Part shown: piece after piece, positions 8,519 to 17,355 of the stretch
Layout of the letters: each line of letters opens with the position of its first letter
Position numbering within the stretch: position 1 is the first letter of the stretch
NCBI GenBank assembly: GCA_030447505.1
Contig: JAUJOT010000006.1
Location: forward strand, 207,620-271,619
Reading direction: 5' to 3'
DNA length: 64,000 nucleotides
Source of the DNA: Solirubrobacteraceae bacterium
GTDB lineage: Bacteria > Actinomycetota > Thermoleophilia > Solirubrobacterales > Solirubrobacteraceae
Notes under the pieces: generated by a model
Told to the model about the DNA's origin: nothing
Database searches by the model: none
The model's input: the letters and a program-made list of their open reading frames with translations, nothing else
Position numbers and translations under genes: made by a program

Positions 8519-8998
8519 TCAGCGCCGGACGGCGCGCAGCGCCCGGTCCATCTCCCGCTTCGTCTCGCGTTCCTTGATCGAGTGGCGCTTGTCGAACTGG
8601 TCCTTGCCCCTTGCGACCGCGATCTCGACCTTCGCGCGGCCGTCGGAGAAGTAGATCCGCGTCGGGACGAGCGTCAGGCCCTTCTCCTTGACCTGCGCGG
8701 CGAGCTTGTCGATCTGGCGGCGGTGGGCGAGCAGCCGGCGGTCGCGCTCGGGCTCGTGGTTGGCGCGCGCCGCCGGGCCGTAGGGCGGGATGTGGACGTT
8801 GTGCAGGTACAGCTCGCCGTCGCGGATGAGCGCGTAGCCGTCCTTCAGCTGCGCCCCGCCCTCGCGCAGCGCCTTGACCTCGGTGCCCTGCAGAACGATC
8901 CCGCACTCGAGCCTCTCGAGCAGCTCGAAGCGATACGACGCGTAGCGGTTCGAGGCGACGTCACCGGGCGCCACCTTGCGCTTCTTGGCCTTGGCCAT
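8519..8998 (-). CDS. smpB: SsrA-binding protein SmpB
   Basis: A 159-residue tmRNA partner that brings ssrA RNA to stalled ribosomes. Family landmarks are RYASYRFELLERLECGIVLQGTEVK with NR before it, the YLHNVHIPPY loop, the KLAAQVKEKGLTLVPTRIYF strand-helix and the basic C-terminal tail DKRHSIKERETKRE, which enters the mRNA channel. Its RNA partner ssrA is 6 kb away in this window. The start follows a TAAGCT box by 7 bases, so the message is probably leaderless. Confidence 0.97.
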   Translation of the reverse strand: MAKAKKRKVAPGDVASNRYASYRFELLERLECGIVLQGTEVKALREGGAQLKDGYALIRDGELYLHNVHIPPYGPAARANHEPERDRRLLAHRRQIDKLAAQVKEKGLTLVPTRIYFSDGRAKVEIAVARGKDQFDKRHSIKERETKREMDRALRAVRR

Positions 8999-9005
8999 GC
9001 AGGCG

Positions 9006-9011
9006 AGCTTA
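9006..9011 (-). promoter_or_regulatory. -10 box (TAAGCT) for leaderless smpB
   Basis: TAAGCT on the minus strand lies 7 bases before the smpB ATG (8998). Confidence 0.5.
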
Positions 9012-9075
9012 GGGCCTATCCCGCTAGGCCCCGCACGATGCCGCGCCCGATGACCGCGTCGCGGAGGCGGGACGG

Positions 9076-9708
9076 CTAGCGCACGCGACCGCAGGCGATA
9101 CGGGCGCCCGAGTCGCCGGTTGCGAGCGTCGTCGCGTCCGGATCCGGCTCGTAGCGCTCGGTCGGGATGTTGGCGTGGTTGTCGGGCAGCGCGTGCACGA
9201 TGACGGCGCTGCCGTCCGCGTCGCGCAGGTCGGCCAGCGAGAAGCGGTCGGTGCTGAACCGGGCCTGCGCCTTGCCCCCCGACATCACGAGCAGCGGCGG
9301 CATGTCGCCGGCGTGTCCGGGGTGCGCGTCTCCAGCCTCGTTGAGGTGCGGTCCGGCGGTCATGAAGCTCGGGGCCTCGCACTTGCCGACTGCGTGGACA
9401 TGGAAGCCGTGAAAGCCGGGCGAGAGGTTGCGGACCCTGACGGTGACCCGCAGCGCACGACTCCTGCCGCGGCGCTCGAAGCGCACCGTACCGACCTTCT
9501 CGCCGGTCGCGTCGACGAGGGTCGCGCGCGCCTTTCGTCTGTCGTTGGACGACGACCTGTGCTTGGACTCCGACTTGTCCTTGGACTTCGACTTGTGCTT
9601 GGACTCCGCGCCCTGCGCGAGCAGGGCGGCCGACAGCGCGGTCACGAGCACGGCGCCCGTCAGCGCAAGCGCCGCGACGACGGTATTGCGGCGTCTCATC
9701 CAGCTCAT
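9076..9708 (-). CDS. sodC: Cu/Zn superoxide dismutase, exported
   Basis: A 210-residue enzyme that converts superoxide to oxygen and hydrogen peroxide outside the membrane. An N-terminal signal or anchor helix (about residues 10-32) is followed by a Lys/Ser-rich linker (KHKSKSKDKSESKHRSS), then the SOD barrel: GFHGFHVHAVGKC (copper His pair and first Cys), GPHLN (bridging His region), a GDMPPLLV loop, VIVHALPDN (copper His) and a GDSGARIACG end with the second Cys and an electrostatic-loop-type Arg. GGAGG lies 7 bases before the ATG at 9708. The charged linker could hold the enzyme against the anionic wall; that is inference. Confidence 0.93.
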   Translation of the reverse strand: MSWMRRRNTVVAALALTGAVLVTALSAALLAQGAESKHKSKSKDKSESKHRSSSNDRRKARATLVDATGEKVGTVRFERRGRSRALRVTVRVRNLSPGFHGFHVHAVGKCEAPSFMTAGPHLNEAGDAHPGHAGDMPPLLVMSGGKAQARFSTDRFSLADLRDADGSAVIVHALPDNHANIPTERYEPDPDATTLATGDSGARIACGRVR

Positions 9709-9818
9709 CCGATGCCTCCCGGTCGACGGTCTTCCCCGACTGGCCCTGTATACCTCACGCGCCGTCGCTCAGGGGCCGGAATCGACACCTTGGCGCGGCT
9801 GCGCGCGGCAAACAGCTC

Positions 9819-10505
9819 TCAGTCGCAGCCGAGCCAGGCGAGCGCGCGCCGCGCGAGGCGTGGCGGCACGCTATGGCCACCGTCGAACTCCTCGTACGTG
9901 ACGTCGTAGCCGCTGGCGCGCAGTGCCGGCACGAGGCGTCGGCTGCAGCGGTCGATCGGCAGGACGCGGTCGGCGACGCCGTGCGTGACGAACAGGCGCG
10001 GCTGCCCCACCCGGCTCGCCGCTGCGGCGAAGCCGGGCGAGAAGGCGATGAGGTGCGTGAACAGGTCGCCGTTGGCGATACCGAGCGACAGCGCGTAGGA
10101 CGCCCCGTCTGAGAATCCGCCCAGCACGACTCGGGCCGGGTCCACCGGACAGGTCGCGAACACGTGCTCGAGCGCGACGTCGAGGAAGTCGACATCGGGC
10201 CCGAAGCCGCCGCTGATGACGTCCCAGGTCGAGCTGCGGGCGTCCGGCGCAAAGAGAAGCAGGCCATGCGCGTCGGCGAGGTCGTCGAGCAGTGCGATCC
10301 CGGCCGGTGCCGATGCTCCCGCGCCATGCAGCAGGACCACGAGCGGGACCGGACGTGCCGCCGCAGCAGCCGGGACGTGCAACAGCCCGTCTCGCTCGTA
10401 CCCCAGCCCCAGCGCGCTTCGGCCGACAGGGGCCCGCAAGCCGACGCCGGCGCTGGGGCGCGCCTGCAGGCGTCCGTCGCGCCCACGCGCGCCCAGCTCT
10501 GGCAC
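9819..10505 (-). CDS. Phospholipase/carboxylesterase-type alpha/beta hydrolase
   Basis: About 228 residues. The core strand PLVVLLHGAGASAP, the nucleophile elbow GGFSDGA (Ser), the strand FVTHGVADRVLPI with the catalytic Asp and the C-terminal GGHSVP with the catalytic His give a complete triad in the order of the small carboxylesterase/dienelactone-hydrolase group. No signal peptide is evident. The N-terminal 40 residues are less certain, so the true start may lie inside the given frame. The substrate cannot be told. Confidence 0.83.
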   Translation of the reverse strand: MPELGARGRDGRLQARPSAGVGLRAPVGRSALGLGYERDGLLHVPAAAAARPVPLVVLLHGAGASAPAGIALLDDLADAHGLLLFAPDARSSTWDVISGGFGPDVDFLDVALEHVFATCPVDPARVVLGGFSDGASYALSLGIANGDLFTHLIAFSPGFAAAASRVGQPRLFVTHGVADRVLPIDRCSRRLVPALRASGYDVTYEEFDGGHSVPPRLARRALAWLGCD

Positions 10506-10616
10506 GTCAGGCCTCGCCCCGATCGCTGCCGTCGCCGCCGCCGTCGTCGCCGGCGTACGTGCGCGCCCGGTTGGTGTGGCGCTCGTACACCTGCGACCCT
10601 CTGATTCCGAGCCTCA

Positions 10617-11407
10617 TGGCGTCTGATCATCTTGACCAAAGGCTGCTGCGTGCGCGCGCTCGTCCAGCGACTGAGCCCCCGCGCCGGTTCGACGCGGACG
10701 ACCTGGCGCGCCTTGACCGAGGCCTGCGGCGCAGGCTCTGCGAGGTGGTCTTGACCGAGGCCGGCGCGCGCCTCGTCGATTTCCGGGCGCCCGCGGCACA
10801 CGACGAGCTGCTGCTGCGCGTCACGCCGCTCTGGACCCGTCGCACGGTGCGCGTCCGGATCGCGGCTCGCCCGGTCGATCAGCCGGCGCTCGATCGCCTC
10901 GCGGTCCGCGTTAGCGAGGCCGGCGATGTCGAAGGGGTGATGATCGCCGCCCACGGCCTCGACGAGCCGTGCGTGCCGCACGGCGTGGTGCGATTGATCG
11001 AGCCTGAGGAGCTGATCGCCCGGCTGCAGCGCTCGGCATTGATCGCCTGGCCCGGGCGCAAGCCGGAACTGGCATTCGAGCGATCGGCGGTCGCTCGTCA
11101 GGTGACACGAGGGGCGACGACGCTCGATCCCGTCGGGATCCGCTGGCTGCCCGTGCTTGCGCTCGACGAGTTGCCTACCGAGATCGCCGACCTCGGTGAG
11201 GCGCCGCAGGACGTCCTCGAGCGTACGGCCTTCCCGGCTGCTCACGTCGGTGTTCCGCTTCGGCGGCGAGCGCTTCCGAGAGTCGCAGCGCGGGACAGGC
11301 GCCCCCGACGCGGTGCTTCGCTGGCCGGCCGGCAGCGCAGTGCGCGACGCGGCGATCGTGGAGTGCATCGCCGCCGCCGGCGGCTACGCGATGGACGCCG
11401 ACGATGA
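10617..11407 (+). CDS. First reading frame of the disrupted gene (Mrr-like domain)
   Basis: Open frame from ATG 10617. Meaningful sequence runs to about 11232; beyond that the frame becomes Arg-rich out-of-frame translation (RRRALPRVAARDRRPRR). The domain resembles Mrr-type restriction folds, but the usual QxK catalytic pair is not visible: the strand that should hold it reads VRVRIA. There is no ribosome binding site or clean -10 box before the ATG. Confidence 0.5.
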
Positions 11408-11729
11408 GCTGCGGTTCGCGGCCTACGTGGAGGCTCTCCGTGACGGCGTCGCCGAGGCTGGCTGCGAGATCGCGTTCCTGATCGTGATCTCGTCCGACTT
11501 TCCCGGCCCGCGCGGCGGTCGCCATCCCTTCCGCCGCCGAGCGGAGTCGCTGGCGCAGCGCGTCGGCGTGACGCTCGTGTACGTGCGGGCCGTCGACCTC
11601 GCGCGCCTGGCCGTCGCGGTCGAGGCCAGCGAGCTGCCGCTCGCCGCGCGCGAGGCGCTGCCGTGGTCGCAGATCCTGTCCGCCGGCATGCTGCGCTTCG
11701 AGGATCTCGAGCGGCTGCTGCAGACCTGA
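11250..11729 (+). CDS. Second reading frame of the disrupted gene (FokI-like domain)
   Basis: This is the part of the frame that starts at the GTG at 11250; the same frame is open further upstream. About 159 residues. It holds PD (in GAPDAVL), then E 18 residues later in VECI, at the spacing of the FokI D450/D467 pair (17), followed by GGY as in FokI. Lys469 of FokI corresponds to Ile here. If translated alone it would lack the first helix of the nuclease fold. Confidence 0.5.
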   Translation: MFRFGGERFRESQRGTGAPDAVLRWPAGSAVRDAAIVECIAAAGGYAMDADDELRFAAYVEALRDGVAEAGCEIAFLIVISSDFPGPRGGRHPFRRRAESLAQRVGVTLVYVRAVDLARLAVAVEASELPLAAREALPWSQILSAGMLRFEDLERLLQT

Positions 11730-11770
11730 TCGCGGATCGACGGCGCGCGCGATCGCGCAAGCGGACCTTG

Positions 11771-11776
11771 TAGCGT
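11771..11776 (+). promoter_or_regulatory. -10 box (TAGCGT) of thiC
   Basis: TAGCGT lies about 7 bases before the likely 5' end of the riboswitch, which would start transcription near 11783. Confidence 0.45.
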
Positions 11777-11782
11777 TCCGCC

Positions 11783-13250
<1,468 letters not shown>

Positions 13251-13261
13251 GGCTCAGGACC

Positions 13262-13282
13262 GGGTGCGCTGACAGCGCACCC
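13262..13282 (+). terminator. Terminator hairpin after thiC
   Basis: GGGTGCGCT, a GAC loop and AGCGCACCC make a perfect 9-base-pair stem 12 bases past the thiC stop. There is no U-tract, as is common for actinobacterial terminators. The gene on the other strand ends at 13410, so the hairpin may stop both transcripts. Confidence 0.7.
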
Positions 13283-13409
13283 TCGATCGGTTGATGCCGC
13301 CGGCGCCGCGCCCTGTGTCGAGCCCGTCGGCGCGTCGCTGAGGGCGGCCGGGCGCAGCGCGGTCGACGACGAAGCCGGTGATCGGAGTTCGCCGCGGCGG
13401 CTGCCGTGG

Positions 13410-14540
13410 CTATTGCGCGTTGCGTGGTCCGGCCATGCCGCGTTCGATCAGGATGAGGTCGTCGTTGGCGGTGAGCGTCGCGGTGCCCACGGACGCGCTC
13501 AGGACGATGAGGGCGACCGCGACGCTGGCCGGGCGCTGGACGGCGGTGCGCCAGCGTGCCGAGAGCGCCGGTGGGTCGGTGCCGGCTGGCGCTTCGGCTG
13601 CCTCGCGCCCGCGGAGCCGCGTCGCGGCTTCGATCAGCGGCACGAACGCGCAGGCGATCGTGAGGCTCGCGAGGATCGCGACCTTGATGCCGTATTCCGT
13701 CGGCTGGAAGAACACGAGTGCGGCGGCGACGAGGGCGGTCGCGGCGCCGTAGACGATCCGGGCAGCAGGCAGCCTGGGAGCGGTCGCGGGGTCGGACATC
13801 ATGAAGAAGACGAAGATCAGGAGCTCCGGGGACGTGCAGATGTGCAGCCAGTAGTTGATCCCACTGATCGTGTCGGCCTCCCAGATCGCGACGAAGCTGC
13901 GGCCGCTCGCGGCGAACAACGCGATCAGCAGCGTGAACGGGGCGAGGAACGAGAGCGCCATCGGCAGCATCCGGACGGCGCGGAGGACCCAGACGGCGCC
14001 GAACGCGATGACGACGAGCGCCGCGATGACGGGCGCCTCGAGCGGACCCCAGTAGAGGTACTGGGGGAACACGTGCAAGGGCCCGACGACGAGCAGCACC
14101 CAGACGAGGCCGACGTTGGACGGGTTGAAGCGGTGGCGCCCACCGGGGCGCACGAAGTACTTCACGAGCAGCGCGACGCTGGCGGCGAGCAGAAACCACT
14201 CGATGCCGTGCAGGCTCCACCAATCGCCGTGCTTGGTGCCCGACGCGCGCAGGATGAACGCGATGCTGTTGCCGGTCAGCAGCGCGCTCGCAGGCCAGGC
14301 GAGGACCCCCTGTCGCCAGAGCGTCACCGACGTGTCGACGACCGCGCAGAAGCCGATCGTGACGAGGATCTGGGCGATCGACAGCTTGAAGTCCAGCACC
14401 GTCTGGCCGAGGACCTGCAGCATCACGATCACCGCCGAGAGCTTCAGGCGCGGATCGCCGAGCTTGGGCAGGATCACCGGGATCCTGCGCCTGCCGAGCA
14501 CAAGCTGCGGCGCAGACGGCAGTGCGGTCGCGGCCGTCAC
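13410..14540 (-). CDS. RnfD/NqrB-like polytopic membrane protein
   Basis: 376 residues, GTG start, about ten predicted membrane helices. RHRFNPSNVGLVWVL and FFMMSDPATAPRLPA match two signature regions of RnfD and NqrB, membrane subunits of sodium- or proton-coupled redox pumps that carry flavin. The loop that should carry the covalent flavin threonine (SGAT type) reads DTISGINYWL, so the Thr is absent. No other Rnf/Nqr subunits are nearby. The start overlaps the stop of the MFS gene by GTGA, so the three genes from 17139 to 13410 are coupled. It may take electrons to or from the exported DM13 protein; that is inference. Confidence 0.75.
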   Translation of the reverse strand: MTAATALPSAPQLVLGRRRIPVILPKLGDPRLKLSAVIVMLQVLGQTVLDFKLSIAQILVTIGFCAVVDTSVTLWRQGVLAWPASALLTGNSIAFILRASGTKHGDWWSLHGIEWFLLAASVALLVKYFVRPGGRHRFNPSNVGLVWVLLVVGPLHVFPQYLYWGPLEAPVIAALVVIAFGAVWVLRAVRMLPMALSFLAPFTLLIALFAASGRSFVAIWEADTISGINYWLHICTSPELLIFVFFMMSDPATAPRLPAARIVYGAATALVAAALVFFQPTEYGIKVAILASLTIACAFVPLIEAATRLRGREAAEAPAGTDPPALSARWRTAVQRPASVAVALIVLSASVGTATLTANDDLILIERGMAGPRNAQ

Positions 14541-16201
14541 GGCTGTGCTCCGACGGGCGCCGCGACCTCGAACTCCTGTGCGGTGATCTCCTCGAGCCGG
14601 CGCTTGCGCGTCTCGATCCCGAAGGCGGCTGCGGCAAGCGCGGCGAGCGCCATCGGGATCGCTCCGATGAGCGCCGTACCCGTGATCGTCGGGGGGGCGA
14701 GCGCGGCCACGACGATCGCGATGATGACGACGCCGCCGGCCTTGCTCGCCGCTGCGGCGAGTCCGGATCCGCGCGCTCGGATGCGCGTCGGGTAGACCTC
14801 GGCGCTGTAGGCGGCCAGCACGGCCACCATCGAGCTGATCCCCCAGATCGGGACGACGAGCAGCGCGTTGAGCAGGGTGCGGTCGTCGGCGACAGCGTCA
14901 CCGGCGACGGCGAACGCGAAAAGCGCCGCTGCCGTGAGGCCGGCGAGCAGGACGATCGTCTTCTTGCTGCTCCAGAACCCGTAGAGCCACGCGATCAGGA
15001 AGTTCAGCGGAAAGCCGATCAGCGCTGAATCACGCAGGATGCGATCGGCGCTGACCTCGGTGTAGCCGAGGCTGCGCAGGTTCGTGGGGATCCAGAGCTG
15101 AAAGCCAAAGCTGACGAGGCCGATTGCCAGGGCGAGCAGTACGACCACGGCGGTCGGCCGCCACAGCGGCCGCTGGAAGAGCTGCATGAAGCCGGATCTC
15201 ACGCGCTCTTCGACGGCGAGATCGGCTTGCTCGTCGGGCACGAGCTCCGCGCCGTAGCGCGCCATCACTGCGCGTGCTTCCTCGCGGCGCCCGTGGGCGA
15301 GCAGGAAGCGCGGTGACTCGGGGATCCAGCGGTTGAGGACGATCAGCGCCAGCCCCGTCGGAAGCCCTATCAGCCACAGGATCCGCCAGCTGTACTCGGG
15401 CACGAGTGTCGCCGAAAGCCAGCTCGTGACGATGTACGCCCCGGCGACGTCACCCCCGATGAGCACCATCAGCCAGCCGCGGTGACGGGCCGGGATCGTC
15501 TCGGCGATGAGCGTGAAGACGATCGGGAGCATGCCGCCGACGCCGAGGCCCATCACGAAGCACATCACGAGGTTGAGCTCGTAGGAGGGCATCGACCCGC
15601 AGATCGCGGTGGCCACGAACAACACCCCCGCCAGCAGGATCGACGCGCGGCGGCCGATGCGATCTCCGAGCCATCCCCACGACAGCGACCCGATCACGGT
15701 GCCGGCGATTCCCGCCAGCGGCAGGAGCGCGGCCGGAGGATGGCCTGTCGGGTTGCTCGGCGACTTCATGCCGTATTCGGCGGCGAATCCCGGCACCACG
15801 AACGCAAGCGTCGTCGGCTTCATCACGTCGATCGTCACCGCAGCGGCCATGACGAGCAGCAGACCGACGTGCGCCCCGCGGATCTTGGCGTCGTCGAGCG
15901 CCCTGACCGACACGCGGTCGCTGCTGCCATCCCCTACCCCGGCCCGCGGAAACAACCCGTACGCGGTCAGGCCCAATCCGGCGAAGATCAGGATCATGCC
16001 GATGAGCATCGGCGCGTCGAGGCCCATGCCGGCGAGTCGATAGCCGTCGTCGGCGGCCTGTAGGTACATCGGCAGGTGCAGGAGGACGCCGACGGTCACG
16101 GCGGCGACCCCCGCCCATGCCACGCGCTCGCGCCGCGAGATCCGCCCTGACGCGACTGCGGCGCCCGACACGACGGCGTCGACGCGCTCCGGACCGCTCA
16201 C
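14537..16201 (-). CDS. MFS transporter, metabolite:H+ symporter type, with N-terminal extension
   Basis: 554 residues, about 14 helices. Two membrane helices (about residues 25-80) precede a regular 12-helix MFS core. The core has the loop motif GWLGDRIGRRASI between helices 2 and 3, the PESPRFLLAHGR stretch before helix 7 that marks the sugar/organic-acid (SP/AAHS-like) branch, and EVYPTRIRARGSG near the end. The GTG start at 16201 overlaps the stop of the DM13 gene (GTGA) and is chosen over an upstream ATG inside that gene. The stop overlaps the next gene in the same way. Substrate unknown. Confidence 0.85.
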   Translation of the reverse strand: MSGPERVDAVVSGAAVASGRISRRERVAWAGVAAVTVGVLLHLPMYLQAADDGYRLAGMGLDAPMLIGMILIFAGLGLTAYGLFPRAGVGDGSSDRVSVRALDDAKIRGAHVGLLLVMAAAVTIDVMKPTTLAFVVPGFAAEYGMKSPSNPTGHPPAALLPLAGIAGTVIGSLSWGWLGDRIGRRASILLAGVLFVATAICGSMPSYELNLVMCFVMGLGVGGMLPIVFTLIAETIPARHRGWLMVLIGGDVAGAYIVTSWLSATLVPEYSWRILWLIGLPTGLALIVLNRWIPESPRFLLAHGRREEARAVMARYGAELVPDEQADLAVEERVRSGFMQLFQRPLWRPTAVVVLLALAIGLVSFGFQLWIPTNLRSLGYTEVSADRILRDSALIGFPLNFLIAWLYGFWSSKKTIVLLAGLTAAALFAFAVAGDAVADDRTLLNALLVVPIWGISSMVAVLAAYSAEVYPTRIRARGSGLAAAASKAGGVVIIAIVVAALAPPTITGTALIGAIPMALAALAAAAFGIETRKRRLEEITAQEFEVAAPVGAQP

Positions 16202-17139
16202 CGGGGGGGCTTGAGCGTCGCGCCCGCGTACGCGCTGAGGAGGTTCTGGCACCACAACACGACGGAGCGATAGCGGCTCGGGTCGACGCCCTTCGGCAGC
16301 ATGAAGTTCATCGATCCGGTCGTCGTTTCGAGCATTTGCACGAACGCCGCCGGGGCGCTGCGGTACTGGCGCGTCGTGCCCGGCGCGCGCAGCGGGCTCA
16401 AGCGGATCTCGAGGTCGATGTTCGGGGTGACGTAGAAGTCGTCGAGTCGCAGCGCGTGCCGGCCATTGGGCAGCCGGTAGATCGTCACCCGTCCGGTGCC
16501 GACCTGATCGATCCGATAGAAGCGCCCGGTCGAGAGCCTGCTGGCGCCAGGCGCGGTCATCGCAGGCAGCGGCGGCTCGGTGAGCGGCACGTCGACCTGC
16601 TGCTCGACTTGCATCTGCCAGCGTCCGCCGGCGGTGATCGTCAGCGGACCTGCCGGCTTCGCGACCAGCTCAACAGTCTTGCGCGCCGGGCAGCGCGCCT
16701 CGATCAGCGGCTTTGCTGCGCCGCTCGTCGCGACGGCGAACCTCCCCGACGTGCAGTTCCACTTCATGCGCCATTGAATCGCGTCGTCGCGGATCCTGGG
16801 CGCAACCGTCGTCTGTCCCGCCGCGCCGCGGAACCGTTCGACCTGCTGCCACCACGGCTGGGAGCGCAGCACGGTCCGCTGCGTGGCGGCCTCAGGTGAG
16901 TCCGTGACGACCCGGCTGAAGGCGGACGCGCGCAGGGGTGCCGCGGCTGAGCCGAACAGCGCTTCGCGCGTCCCGAAGAGGTCGCTGCCGACAACAAAGC
17001 TCGCTGCCAGCAGAAGCAATCCCAACCCCGTGCCGAGAACCCGCACCGGAGCGGGCGCGCGACCTGCCGGCCTCTGCAGATCGCGGGCTCGATCCGGCAC
17101 ATCCTTGGCAGTGCTGCTCTTCGCGAGGTCTACGCCCAC
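16198..17139 (-). CDS. Exported DM13-domain protein
   Basis: 313 residues. A cytosolic N-terminus of about 30 residues leads to a signal-anchor helix (VLGTGLGLLLLAASFVVGSD). The middle is unassigned and contains two Cys (WNCTSG, EARCPA). The C-terminal 130 residues form a DM13 domain: GTGRVTIYRLPNGRHALRL, then DFYVTPNIDLEIRLS, a LPKGVDPSRYRSVVLWC stretch with the conserved Cys, and a short end that repeats the AGATL signature. DM13 domains are linked to redox chemistry. This is the first gene of a trio coupled by GTGA overlaps (DM13, MFS, RnfD-like). The GTG start at 17139 has no good ribosome binding site. Confidence 0.78.
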   Translation of the reverse strand: MGVDLAKSSTAKDVPDRARDLQRPAGRAPAPVRVLGTGLGLLLLAASFVVGSDLFGTREALFGSAAAPLRASAFSRVVTDSPEAATQRTVLRSQPWWQQVERFRGAAGQTTVAPRIRDDAIQWRMKWNCTSGRFAVATSGAAKPLIEARCPARKTVELVAKPAGPLTITAGGRWQMQVEQQVDVPLTEPPLPAMTAPGASRLSTGRFYRIDQVGTGRVTIYRLPNGRHALRLDDFYVTPNIDLEIRLSPLRAPGTTRQYRSAPAAFVQMLETTTGSMNFMLPKGVDPSRYRSVVLWCQNLLSAYAGATLKPPR

Positions 17140-17355
17140 GGCTCGCTCGCATCCGATCCCGGCCGCTGTCTGCGCGCAGCCGCCCCAGTGAGGTTCACCA
17201 TGATGTTCGCTCCGCCGGCATCATCACTACCTGTGCGCAGCATAGAGCGGCGCGTCGCAGCAATCGTCCAGCAGCCACAGCGCGCTCGCAGCGCGCGACC
17301 CGCGGCGAGGCGACCGCTCGGCACGGAGCCGACGCGCTGGCCGTAGCCGACGTCC

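Larger units (their letters stand above)
10617..11729 (+). pseudogene. Frame-disrupted gene: Mrr-like domain plus FokI-like nuclease domain
   Basis: Two overlapping frames read as one protein split by an extra base. The first frame (from ATG 10617) gives a restriction-fold-like N-terminal domain: an LCEVVLTEAGARLVDF helix-strand, a VRVRIAARPVDQPALDRLA strand-helix and a VVRLIEPEELIARL end. The second frame carries a FokI-type catalytic domain: GAPDAVLRWP, IVECIAAAGGY, a DELRFAAYVE helix, IAFLIVISSDF and SAGMLRFEDLERLL. The junction lies in the first helix of the nuclease domain. Removing one C from the CCC at 11233-11235 makes it read QDVLERTAFRLLTSVFRF without a break. The third catalytic position (Lys in FokI) is Ile. 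So the gene is probably broken, rescued by +1 frameshifting, or carries a sequencing error. Confidence 0.6.

Noticed and set aside
16202..16255. ATG at 16255 as start of the MFS gene
   Set aside because: It lies deep inside the DM13 gene; the GTG at 16201 makes the same GTGA overlap as at the next junction.
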